Source of the DNA: Flavobacterium gelatinilyticum
Lineage (GTDB): Bacteria > Bacteroidota > Bacteroidia > Flavobacteriales > Flavobacteriaceae
NCBI RefSeq assembly: GCF_027111295.1
Contig: NZ_CP114287.1
Location: forward strand, 4,340,001 to 4,404,000
Direction: 5' to 3'
DNA length: 64,000 nt
In this document: one piece after another, positions 34,901 through 42,279 of the stretch
How the letters are laid out: each line of letters starts with the position of its first letter
Numbering within the stretch: position 1 is the first letter of the stretch
Program-made: the position numbers and the translations under genes
Notes under the pieces: model-generated
What the model was told of the DNA's origin: nothing
What the model saw: the letters and a program-made list of their open reading frames with translations, nothing else
The model's database searches: none

Positions 34901-35072
34901 AAATATCTACTAAACCACTTGATAAATCAACCGGATAGTCAGCAAATTGTTTTAAAAGATGTACCTGAGGAGATTTTATTTTTTCCTCTGCCATATTCTG
35001 AGGATTTGCTATTGTTGATTGAGCAAAGCCTTCTAGTGATAATAATGCAATAAAAGACAAGAGGTATTTCAT
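31875..35072 (-). CDS. RHS/YD-repeat-associated secreted protein, tandem paralogue 2
   Basis: 1065 residues from the ATG at 35072, starting with the same signal peptide as paralogue 1 (MKYLLSFIALLSLEGFAQ). The upstream extension to 35192 is rejected for the same reason. The layout matches its neighbours: QFADYPVDLSSGLVDISLP, a long beta-rich middle with SADYWGYYNSQVENL, a TYDLYDDRSNPIQITQKGKA unit, and the end YTTYYEYDTYGRLKQVKDND. It differs from paralogues 1 and 3 through most of the middle, so the copies are not a recent duplication. 73 bp separate it from each neighbour. Confidence 0.85.
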   Translation of the reverse strand: MKYLLSFIALLSLEGFAQSTIANPQNMAEEKIKSPQVHLLKQFADYPVDLSSGLVDISLPLYEINFGDIKIPLNLKFHASGLKANITENGILGLKWVMNIGGFISREVRGYPDERNAHKQGINGEWYTPDWMTLYGGTNDDSYSSNNVIFQSQDLSQLGMPGVYGKYEDTEYDIFTFSLPNGKNGKFILKDINGSKTAAFMPYQPYKINITTESLYKSRLYIISLELTDDLGYVYQFGRNSTNQPNYEVDQDYNSTTCWVLNSITAPNKKDVIKFEYTKTSVNGNSTLPPVIINDQLTTAMDYFSDDLGYCHNSVLYNEIGWDLHRNYFVKNYNMPPHMNQEACILSKITYNDLVINFNYLRTSSDINIFLLNNIEIKNNIEILKKIKFDITSPGTETSYLNSFQINDKNDQTIEKYKFDYYNLNQLPNATKLTNSADYWGYYNSQVENLILKETVNIAFLNPVAGCIGGPANMRFTNEIGVNNDRFSNPEDMKIGMLKTITYPTGGKSEFEYEGNKIMSLYNVGDNPIKNCGGLRIKSITEKDKNGTEIKKKEYKYGLNEDGIGQIPSYLFPDLYTKNEMEETAAEWHIVDQVILTASDGSPYFRNESADVTYKTRIFNGYFPLRYYTFLNKLVHYDKVTEYIGDSANNIGKIENYYSNNVPMVLDYNFDTRYFTYKRNKFAIDPSNFWCRNNLSQKIEYKKVDNLYIKVRKTDYSYDENIVDEVYDVSIFTYKRFNGFMAMNDGNKSRSENGTIAKEELQRIKDNPGSYFGYKCQKYTIGAENLISVREELFFDDGTSLVQTTANEYDINKPSFVKKSSSSNSRGENLAQNFLYPFNINTGIYSQMSNTNVLSPIVEKTTIKNGKIINSTILTYKKSDENFVPDQNYITELSTPILLSQFSIFNGITKDLHYGSSPEITYDLYDDRSNPIQITQKGKASICYIWGYDKKYPIAKIENASFLTGQTNSISTAQQTLINNAVSASYGENTPVAKSNLINKLKLLRAGFPNAMVTTYTYDSLIGITSMTDPREYTTYYEYDTYGRLKQVKDNDQKILSANKYNYTN

Positions 35073-35251
35073 AATTTTTGAATTTGGTAAGTAATTAGTA
35101 ATAGTGTTTTTTAATAAATTTAGTATTGCTTCTTTATGATTTGTTTTAATTGGTGTAGTTGTATTTATTAGCAGAAAGAATTTTCTGGTCATTATCTTTA
35201 ACTTGTTTCAGACGACCGTAAGTGTCATATTCATAATATGTAGTGTATTCT
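35014..35251. repeat. Direct repeat, copy 2 (junction of paralogues 2 and 3)
   Basis: Partner of 31743-31980; spans the start of paralogue 2, the spacer and the 3' end of paralogue 3. Such near identity between old paralogues suggests local gene conversion or constraint on the junction. Confidence 0.8.
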
Positions 35252-38200
35252 TTTGGATCTGTCACACTTGTTATTCCAATTAAAGGGTCGTAAGTATAGG
35301 TCGTCACAATAGAATTAGGAAAACCTTCTCTTAAGAGTTTTAATTTAGCTATAAGTGCGGTTTCCGAAGTTTGAGTATTTTCATTAGCACTAGCTATTAC
35401 TGCATTGTTAATGAGGATCTGCTGAGCAGCTGTTATGCTATTGGTCTGCCCAGCAGTGTATGTGGCATTTTCAATCTTTGCGATGGGATATTTTTTATCA
35501 TATCCCCATATATAACAAACGGTTGCTTTTCCTTTTGACGTAATTTGTGTAGGGTTGCCATAATCGTCGTAGAGATCATATGTAATCTCTGGATCAGAAC
35601 TGTAATGTATATCCTTTGCGGATCCGTTAAAATTTGTAAATCCGGAGTAAGAAAAAGGTATATTTAGTTCTGTTATAGAATTTTGATGAGGTACAAAATT
35701 AGTATCACTTTTTTTATAACTAAGCAAAGTACTGCTGATCACTTTATCATTTTTTAGGGAAATTTTCTCAATAACGGGAGAGATAACATTTGCATCAGAC
35801 ATCTGACTGTATACTCCTGTATTTATATTAAACGGATATAAGAATTTTTGAATAAGGTTTTCTCCTTTTGATGTTGATGTTATTGTTTCTTTTATAAATG
35901 TTGGTTTGTTAGGATCGAATGAGTTGGTTGTGGTTTGTATTAGGCTTTTTCCATCAAGAAAAAATTCTTCTTTTATTGAGCTTAAGTTTTCAACTCCAAC
36001 AATATATTTTTGGACTTTATGTCCAAAAAATGAACCGGGGTTTTGTCTAACTCTTTCTAATTCTACAACAGCAGTTTCTACAGATTCTTTACCACCGTTT
36101 ATATCGTAGCTGATAAAATCTTTGAATCTAAATATTGAAAGATCGTAAAGTTCTTCAGTTATTTTTTCAGTATAGAAATAATCTGTTTGTTTAACTACAG
36201 AATATAAACCATTTTGCCCGCTTTTGTATTCTATTTTTTTATTGATATGATTGCCGTTCCAAAAATTAGAAGGATCTATCGTAAGCTTTTCTCTTTGAAA
36301 TTTAAAATTACGTGTGTCAAACTCATAATCATTTTGCAATGGAATATTGGATTGATAATAATTTTCAATTTTCCCAATATTATTGCTCTCATCTCCAATA
36401 TATTCTGTAACCTTATTGTAAGCTACAAGGTTATATAAGAAGGTGTAAAATTTGCCAGGAAAAAAACCTGTAAAATATCTTGTTCTATAAGTTCCTTCTC
36501 CTTGGTCAAGTGGTAGGAACGGAGTTTGTGGATTTGACCAATATATATTAGTATCTCTAATATAATATGTAATTGCCGTTTCTTCAAAAAAATTACGAAT
36601 ATTAGGGTCAGGTTTTAGATAATTTGGAATTTCACCAATACCATCTTCATTTTCACCATATTTGAATTTTCTTTTTTTGAGAATATTTCCATTTTTATCT
36701 TTTTCAATAGTACCAGTTATGCGTAATCCTCCACAATCTCTTATTATGTTGTTGTCTTTATATTGATTACCACTGTACTCAAAAGTAGTTGTTCCGCCTG
36801 TAGGATAAGTAATAGATTTAAGCATTCCAATTTTCATGTCTTCAGCATTGCTATATCTATTACTGCCGCTGCCAATTTCATTTCTGTACCGTTGCTGTAC
36901 AGCACCCCTGCAAGATGGCGGCATCCAATAAATATCGACAGTATCTTTGAGTATTACGTTTTCTACTTCAGAATTATAATATCCCCAATAATCGGCGCGA
37001 TGGGATAATTTATCCACAGTTGGAAGTCTGTCCAGATGATAATAATCGAAACTATATTTTTCTATTATTTTATCAGTATTATCTAAAAAACCAACAGATT
37101 TTAGATAGCTTGGTTTTTCATAAGAATTAGGCTCATACGGAAACCTTTCAATGTTAAATTGCACCTTTTTTAAAATTCTATTGTTTTTAGAAATCTTTAT
37201 ACCATTTAATTTTACATTTAGATGTCCTGCATATGTAAAATCAGCAACAAAGTCATTGTAAGTTATTTTAGATAAGTAAAATGCTTCTTTATCAATTAAA
37301 GGAGGCATATTGTAATTTTTTATAAAGTAATTATAGGTATAATACAATTGTGATTTTGTTGCACTAAAAAGAGGAGAATCACGCCATGCATCTGGACACT
37401 CAAGCTGGTTGTAATAATTCAGAAATTCATCAAGCTGGTCGTTAATTAATACTGGAGTTAGAAGACTATTTAGATAAGCTCTGTTGAAATTATATTCAAA
37501 TTTAATAATGTCTTTTTTGTTAGGAGAAGTTATAGATGTTAAAAGCCAGCAATTAATATATTCATAATTAGGAGAGTTTTCGTAATAATTTACATTTGAA
37601 TCATTTTTCCCAAAGCTATAAATGTAACCTTCATCATCTATGATCTCAAATTTAGCAAATCTATTTTTGTCTGGACTGCCACTGCCATTTTCAATTAAAG
37701 GATTGTTTAGCTTGTAAGGCTTATAGGGTATAAATGAGGCTGATTTATTGCCGTCATTATCCTTTAAAATGAATTTACCGCTTTGTCCATTTGGTAATGA
37801 GAAGGTAAATATATCATATTCTGTATCCTCATATTTACCTACACCACTCATTCCAATATATTGTAGTCCGTCATTCTGATAAACCCTATTATTATTAAAA
37901 TACCCTTTATGAGCTGACCCTCCATACAATGTCATCCAATCGGGTGCGTAAGATGAGTTATTAATACCTTGTTTGTGATTTTTAATTTCATCTGGATATC
38001 CCCTAACTTCACGGCTAATAAATCCTCCAATATTTAGAGCCCATTTTAAACCAAGCATTCCATCTTCGGAAGCATCAGCTTTAAGACCTGAAGCATGGAA
38101 CATTAAATTAATGGGTATCGTTTTATTCGCAAAAAGAATATTGTAAATAGGAATAGTAATGTCTACTAATCCCTTTGATAAATCTACGGGATGGTCAGCA

Positions 38201-38328
38201 AATTGTTTTAAAAGATGGATTTGTGGAGATGAAAATTTCTCCTCTACTAAACCTTGAGGCGCGGCTATTGATTGACAAAAGCCATTTACTGATAGTAATG
38301 CAGTGACAAATAATAAAATTTTGGTCAT
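35146..38328 (-). CDS. RHS/YD-repeat-associated secreted protein, tandem paralogue 3 (first in operon)
   Basis: 1060 residues, ATG at 38328, with a different signal peptide from the other two (MTKILLFVTALLSVNGFCQS). The mature start HLLKQFADHPVDLSKGLVDI, the SADYWGYY-type unit (here HRADYWGYYNSEVENVILKD), GGLRITGTIEKDKNGN and the end YTTYYEYDTYGRLKQVKDND parallel the others. Sec-exported by its signal; no lipobox, sorting domain or catalytic motif was seen. It heads the minus-strand operon paralogue 3, 2, 1, RHS toxin, small membrane protein. All three proteins stop where an RHS repeat region would continue. Confidence 0.85.
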   Translation of the reverse strand: MTKILLFVTALLSVNGFCQSIAAPQGLVEEKFSSPQIHLLKQFADHPVDLSKGLVDITIPIYNILFANKTIPINLMFHASGLKADASEDGMLGLKWALNIGGFISREVRGYPDEIKNHKQGINNSSYAPDWMTLYGGSAHKGYFNNNRVYQNDGLQYIGMSGVGKYEDTEYDIFTFSLPNGQSGKFILKDNDGNKSASFIPYKPYKLNNPLIENGSGSPDKNRFAKFEIIDDEGYIYSFGKNDSNVNYYENSPNYEYINCWLLTSITSPNKKDIIKFEYNFNRAYLNSLLTPVLINDQLDEFLNYYNQLECPDAWRDSPLFSATKSQLYYTYNYFIKNYNMPPLIDKEAFYLSKITYNDFVADFTYAGHLNVKLNGIKISKNNRILKKVQFNIERFPYEPNSYEKPSYLKSVGFLDNTDKIIEKYSFDYYHLDRLPTVDKLSHRADYWGYYNSEVENVILKDTVDIYWMPPSCRGAVQQRYRNEIGSGSNRYSNAEDMKIGMLKSITYPTGGTTTFEYSGNQYKDNNIIRDCGGLRITGTIEKDKNGNILKKRKFKYGENEDGIGEIPNYLKPDPNIRNFFEETAITYYIRDTNIYWSNPQTPFLPLDQGEGTYRTRYFTGFFPGKFYTFLYNLVAYNKVTEYIGDESNNIGKIENYYQSNIPLQNDYEFDTRNFKFQREKLTIDPSNFWNGNHINKKIEYKSGQNGLYSVVKQTDYFYTEKITEELYDLSIFRFKDFISYDINGGKESVETAVVELERVRQNPGSFFGHKVQKYIVGVENLSSIKEEFFLDGKSLIQTTTNSFDPNKPTFIKETITSTSKGENLIQKFLYPFNINTGVYSQMSDANVISPVIEKISLKNDKVISSTLLSYKKSDTNFVPHQNSITELNIPFSYSGFTNFNGSAKDIHYSSDPEITYDLYDDYGNPTQITSKGKATVCYIWGYDKKYPIAKIENATYTAGQTNSITAAQQILINNAVIASANENTQTSETALIAKLKLLREGFPNSIVTTYTYDPLIGITSVTDPKEYTTYYEYDTYGRLKQVKDNDQKILSANKYNYTN

Positions 38329-38786
38329 AAATTAAAAAGGTGTCGTTAGAGAGTATTTTGATAACTAAAGAAAAGAGGTTTAGTCTTAATTTCAGATCAT
38401 TAAGAGTATTAGATTTTATACGATATTGACAAGTTCTGAACAAATATTTTATTCAAAAGGGTTAATGTAATTTTCAGATTTGGAAATGAAACGAAACACG
38501 AAGAGAGATGGACTTTTTATTTTGATTGTTGAAAATATTCTTATTCTCTACAAGAAATAAAAGTCTTTTTATTCGTGTTAATTTGTGTTAAATGTAAATA
38601 TAATAATCTATTATTTAAGTATTAATCGTGTATTTTTTACAATTATAATACTGGTTGTTTTTTATTTTATTTAATATACTGTAAATGAGTGTTTTGTGTG
38701 GCTTTGAAAAGAATAGTGATCAAAGGGATTCTTATCATTTCTGTCCTTTTTTGATTCAAAAAGCAGAAATAAAGAGGAAAAAAATC
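38329..38786. other. 458-bp gap upstream of the RHS operon
   Basis: AT-rich. It should contain the operon promoter, but no convincing TAnnTTTG with -33 TTG was found on the minus strand. A loose inverted pair (AACACGAA near 38493 and TTCGTGTTAA near 38573) resembles other intergenic hairpin repeats here. No ORF is credible. Confidence 0.4.
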
Positions 38787-40262
38787 TCAAACAATCCCCT
38801 TCAAAATCTCAATTCCTTTACTCAATTCTTCTTTAGAAGAAGAAGCAAAACCAAGTCTTGTTCCGTTTTCGTTGTAATTTGGATATTGATGTGCTTTTCC
38901 ATCCGAGAAATACAGACCTTTTTTATAAGCATCTTTGGCTAATCGTTCCAGATTGATCGATTTGTCGAATTTAGTCCAAACCGTCATTCCTCCATGCGGA
39001 ATTGAAAAATCTATAATATTTCCTAATTCGCTTTTTAGCAAGTCGCAGAAATGATTTCGTTTGTCTTCATAAACGGCAAGCGATTTTCTTAAATAACGCT
39101 GTACCGTACCATCGTTTATAATTTCGGCCATTGCATTGTCCAGAATGTGATCGCCCTGACGGTCAAGAAGCACACGGATGTTGGATAAATGTTGAATTAC
39201 ATTTTCAGGTGCTGCGAGATAACCTATTCTAAAAGCAGGCGAAAAACTTTTGCTGAACGAACCGCAGTAAATCACCATTCCGTTTTCGTCGGCGCTGGCA
39301 AGAGGCAACAGCGGACGATTGCTGTAGTGGAAATCAAAATCATAATCGTCTTCAAAAATAATAAAACCGTATTCGCTGGCGAGCTGCAGCAATTCGAGTC
39401 GGCGGTCGATGCGGAGCGATACTGTGGTAGGATAATGATGATGCGATGTTATATACACCATTCTCACTTTGTTTTTCCGGCAGATCTTTTTTAACTCTTC
39501 GATTACCAAACCACGTTCGTCAACCGGAATACCAATATGTTTGGCTTTTGCATGAAGGAAATTGTGTTCGGCGCGGCGCCATCCCGGAACGCCTGATACC
39601 ACAATATCGCCCGGTTTTATAAGCGCATTGCATACCAGATTAACGCCCATAACGGTTCCTCGTATAGAAAGAATATTTCGGGCAGTTGTTTTTAGCCCCC
39701 GTGTTTCATTCAAATAACGAGAGATCGAATCTTTGTAAAATTCAGATCCTTCGGGATTGCCGTAACTTCCAAATTTGTCGTAAAGTCCGCTTCGGGTTAA
39801 CTGATTGCGATACGCTCTGGAAAGTTCTTTCAGCGGCGCCAGTTTGGGATCGGGGAAACCATCATCAAAATGAAGATTGGTATTAGGAACTAAATAAGAG
39901 TTTTGTAAATACTCAGGAGTATCAAATGAAAATCCTGCCGCCTTTTGCGGTGAATTAGACTGATCGAGTAGTTTTTCGGGTTTTATTTCCGGAATATGAG
40001 AAGACACGAATGTACCTCGTCCTGTAAAACTTTCAAGCCAGCCCTGATTTTGTAATTCTTCAAAAGCTTTAGAAACCGTAATTCGGTTAATGCCAAAAAA
40101 GTAAGCAATATCTCTTGATGAAGGCAGTTTTTGTCCGCTTTTCAGGTTTCCTTGTTTAATAGAAGATAATATAATCTCAGCCAATTGCAGGTAAATGGGT
40201 TTCTCTGCAGTTGAATTCAACTTAACATTGCTAAAAATTACTTTTAAAATTGGACTATCCAT
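38787..40262 (-). CDS. MocR-type regulator: GntR HTH fused to class I/II aminotransferase
   Basis: 491 residues. N-terminal winged helix of the GntR family at about 20-85 (YLQLAEIILSSIKQGNLKSG, GINRITVSKAFEELQNQGWL), linker, then a fold-type I PLP domain with FEDDYDFDFHYSN (Asp for the pyridine N) and YCGSFSKSFSPAFRIGYL carrying the PLP-binding Lys. This is the MocR/PdxR class, regulators of vitamin B6, GABA or taurine metabolism; the metabolite sensed here is unknown. It is divergent from a GNAT gene with back-to-back TAnnTTTG elements in the 70-bp gap. Confidence 0.9.
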   Translation of the reverse strand: MDSPILKVIFSNVKLNSTAEKPIYLQLAEIILSSIKQGNLKSGQKLPSSRDIAYFFGINRITVSKAFEELQNQGWLESFTGRGTFVSSHIPEIKPEKLLDQSNSPQKAAGFSFDTPEYLQNSYLVPNTNLHFDDGFPDPKLAPLKELSRAYRNQLTRSGLYDKFGSYGNPEGSEFYKDSISRYLNETRGLKTTARNILSIRGTVMGVNLVCNALIKPGDIVVSGVPGWRRAEHNFLHAKAKHIGIPVDERGLVIEELKKICRKNKVRMVYITSHHHYPTTVSLRIDRRLELLQLASEYGFIIFEDDYDFDFHYSNRPLLPLASADENGMVIYCGSFSKSFSPAFRIGYLAAPENVIQHLSNIRVLLDRQGDHILDNAMAEIINDGTVQRYLRKSLAVYEDKRNHFCDLLKSELGNIIDFSIPHGGMTVWTKFDKSINLERLAKDAYKKGLYFSDGKAHQYPNYNENGTRLGFASSSKEELSKGIEILKGIV

Positions 40263-40280
40263 TTTGAATAAATTGGTCTA

Positions 40281-40288
40281 CAAATATA
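40281..40288 (-). promoter_or_regulatory. -7 element of the mocR-type gene
   Basis: TATATTTG on the minus strand, 19 bp before the regulator's ATG; matches TAnnTTTG. Confidence 0.5.
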
Positions 40289-40302
40289 ATCCAATATAGA
40301 GT

Positions 40303-40310
40303 TACTTTTG
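40303..40310 (+). promoter_or_regulatory. -7 element of the GNAT gene
   Basis: TACTTTTG on the plus strand, 23 bp before the GNAT ATG, only 15 bp from the divergent element. A MocR site here could control both directions. Confidence 0.5.
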
Positions 40311-40332
40311 AACTAGTAAATATGAATTAGTT

Positions 40333-40797
40333 ATGAAAGAAAACAATATCATAATCCGCAAAGCGGTTGAAGAAGACAGTGAAAAAGTCTGGGGTTTAAT
40401 GCGGGATCTGGCAATATTTGAAAAATATATTGATGTTTTTGCCATTACTCCGGAGATTGTTCGTGAAAGCGGTTTTAAAAAAAGCCCGCCTGATTTTTAC
40501 TGCATTGTGGCTGAAGATACTGCCGAAATTGCCGGAATGCTGGTTTACTATTTTCTGCCATACACGGCACAGAACAAACCCGCAATTTATTTAAAGGAAT
40601 TGTATGTGGATGAAAAATACCGCGGACAAAAGATTGGCGAACAATTAATGAAAGCCCTGCACGAAGAGGCCAAATCGAATAACTGCGCTCAAATTAAATG
40701 GACTGTCGCACCGTGGAATGATGCTGGGAAAAAATTTTATGAAAGGCTGGGGGCAAACGAAAATAAAGACTGGTTAAACTACGAATGGAGTGTTTAA
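40333..40797 (+). CDS. GNAT family N-acetyltransferase
   Basis: 154 residues. The acetyl-CoA-binding motif A is clear: LYVDEKYRGQKIGEQLMKAL (R/Q-x-x-G-x-G/A pattern), after a beta strand with IAGMLVYYFLPYTA; the end CAQIKWTVAPWNDAGKKFYE and LGANENKDW is typical of diamine/thialysine-type acetyltransferases. Cytosolic. It is divergent from a MocR-type regulator, the usual reason to suspect that its substrate is an amine linked to that regulon. 40 bp separate it from the second GNAT gene. Confidence 0.88.
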   Translation: MKENNIIIRKAVEEDSEKVWGLMRDLAIFEKYIDVFAITPEIVRESGFKKSPPDFYCIVAEDTAEIAGMLVYYFLPYTAQNKPAIYLKELYVDEKYRGQKIGEQLMKALHEEAKSNNCAQIKWTVAPWNDAGKKFYERLGANENKDWLNYEWSV

Positions 40798-40837
40798 TGT
40801 AAACAGATATTAAGTAATTTTATAAAAAAAAGAAGCT

Positions 40838-41374
40838 ATGAGTTTTAATTTACAGCCCGTATTAGAAAATGAATTTTGTATTCTGTATCCTTTAGAAGAA
40901 AAGGATTTTGATGTTTTGTATCAGGCAGCTTCAGACCCTAAAATCTGGGAACAGCACCCAAACAAAGACCGATGGAAGAAAGAAGTTTTTGAAAAATTTT
41001 TTGAAGGCGCTGTAAAAAGTAAAGGTGCTTTTAAAATCGTGGATAAAGAAACCGGAGATGTAATAGGCAGTACGAGATTTTACGATCCTGATCCGGAGGA
41101 TGAAAGCATTTTTATAGGCTATACATTTTATGCGGTATCACATTGGGGAAATGGTTTTAATCCTGCGGTAAAACGAACGATGCTGGAGTATCTTTTTCAG
41201 CACGTTTCAAAAGTTAAGTTTCATATTGGTTCTCTTAACCTTCGGTCGCAGATTGCCATTTCGAGATTAGGGGCCGAAAAAATTGGTGAAGAAGAAGTGG
41301 CTTACTTTGGCGAAGCACCAAAAATGAATTTTATATATCAGATTGAGAAAGTCAATTGGGAAAATAAGATGTAA
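40838..41374 (+). CDS. GNAT family N-acetyltransferase (RimJ/RimL-like)
   Basis: 178 residues. RimJ/RimL-type features: an N-terminal LEEKDFDVLYQAASDPKIWE, then VIGSTRFYDPDPEDESIFIG and AVSHWGNGFNPAVKRTMLEY in the acetyl-CoA region, and KVKFHIGSLNLRSQIAISRL with the conserved Asn-x-x-S near the C-terminus (ISRLGAEKIGEE). It probably acetylates a small molecule or a protein N-terminus. Co-directional with the preceding GNAT, and closed by a bidirectional terminator. Confidence 0.88.
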   Translation: MSFNLQPVLENEFCILYPLEEKDFDVLYQAASDPKIWEQHPNKDRWKKEVFEKFFEGAVKSKGAFKIVDKETGDVIGSTRFYDPDPEDESIFIGYTFYAVSHWGNGFNPAVKRTMLEYLFQHVSKVKFHIGSLNLRSQIAISRLGAEKIGEEEVAYFGEAPKMNFIYQIEKVNWENKM

Positions 41375-41377
41375 ATA

Positions 41378-41413
41378 AAAAGTCCTTAAACAGAATCGTT
41401 TAAGGACTTTTTA
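41378..41413. terminator. Bidirectional terminator
   Basis: AAAAAGTCCTTAAAC, a short loop and GTTTAAGGACTTTTT. A T-run on each strand serves the GNAT gene (plus) and the convergent DUF4249 gene (minus). Confidence 0.85.
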
Positions 41414-41432
41414 TATTGCAAAAGATGCGGTT

Positions 41433-42248
41433 TTATTTCACTAAATAAGAAACAACATCGGCTTCGCAGAGTCTGAAATACCCCATGGCATAATTTTTAG
41501 AATCTGCTGTGTTCACGATATTTCCTCTAATGTTTCCGGGAGGAACAGAAAACGGATTTGAATTTGAAGCGTCCAGAATTAATTTCATATAATTAAAGAA
41601 GTTTTTAGAAATCCCTCTGTGTGTAATATCTAATGTATTGCCCGGCATCATGTCTTCGTGAGAATAGCGGGCTTTAATTTCATTTCCGTTATACAGCTCA
41701 TCATCGGTATTTTCGTATTCCGGAAATATTAAAAATTCACTTCGGTAATCCGTCAGGTAAAAATTCTGCTGGTCCGCCGGATCGTTGTAATAAAAAGTAA
41801 CTTCGATAACATCTTCACCTCCTCCAAAGTCAGGAACAAGAGCCTGTTCTATCTTCGTAATTGGCGTTACTGAGGTTAGTTTTTCTGATGCCGTAAAAGT
41901 TTGTCCTTCGGCCTGAACAAATAATTTGTATTCCATACCAATAACAGGAACAAAATCAGTGCAAACATATACACCGGCTTCGGTTTCATTAAAAGTAAAA
42001 ACATTGCCGCTGCTGTTTTCAACTCGTACCTGTGCGCCTGAAACTTTTGGTGTTGAGGTACTGTAATAAGGTGCCGTTTTGCTGATTTTTATGGTTTGTT
42101 CGTTTCCGGTAGTTCCTTTTTTCCAGATTATTTCAGCATCGATTACCAGTTTGGTTTCTCCGGCATCAAGATCAAGGTTTACAACATCCTCGCATGATGT
42201 GAAAGAAAAAACGAAAAGAAGACTTAGTAATGCAAGCGCTTTGTTCAT
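41433..42248 (-). CDS. DUF4249 lipoprotein, partner of TonB-dependent receptor
   Basis: 271 residues from the ATG at 42248 (the frame opens 9 codons earlier, but MNKALALLSLLFVFSFTSCE is a clean lipoprotein signal with Cys19). The mature part begins EDVVNLDLDAGETKLVIDAE, the standard DUF4249 opening, and is beta-rich throughout. DUF4249 proteins are encoded next to TonB-dependent receptors with STN domains and are thought to be their surface partners. It is the last gene of the sigma/FecR/receptor operon, 31 bp after the receptor stop. Confidence 0.85.
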   Translation of the reverse strand: MNKALALLSLLFVFSFTSCEDVVNLDLDAGETKLVIDAEIIWKKGTTGNEQTIKISKTAPYYSTSTPKVSGAQVRVENSSGNVFTFNETEAGVYVCTDFVPVIGMEYKLFVQAEGQTFTASEKLTSVTPITKIEQALVPDFGGGEDVIEVTFYYNDPADQQNFYLTDYRSEFLIFPEYENTDDELYNGNEIKARYSHEDMMPGNTLDITHRGISKNFFNYMKLILDASNSNPFSVPPGNIRGNIVNTADSKNYAMGYFRLCEADVVSYLVK

Positions 42249-42279
42249 TATAGTATATTGTTTTAATCTGTTCATTGCA

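Noticed and set aside
28631..38328. The three tandem paralogues as one gene broken by frameshifts
   Set aside because: Each has its own signal peptide, an in-frame stop and a similar full length; the spacers are regular (73 bp).
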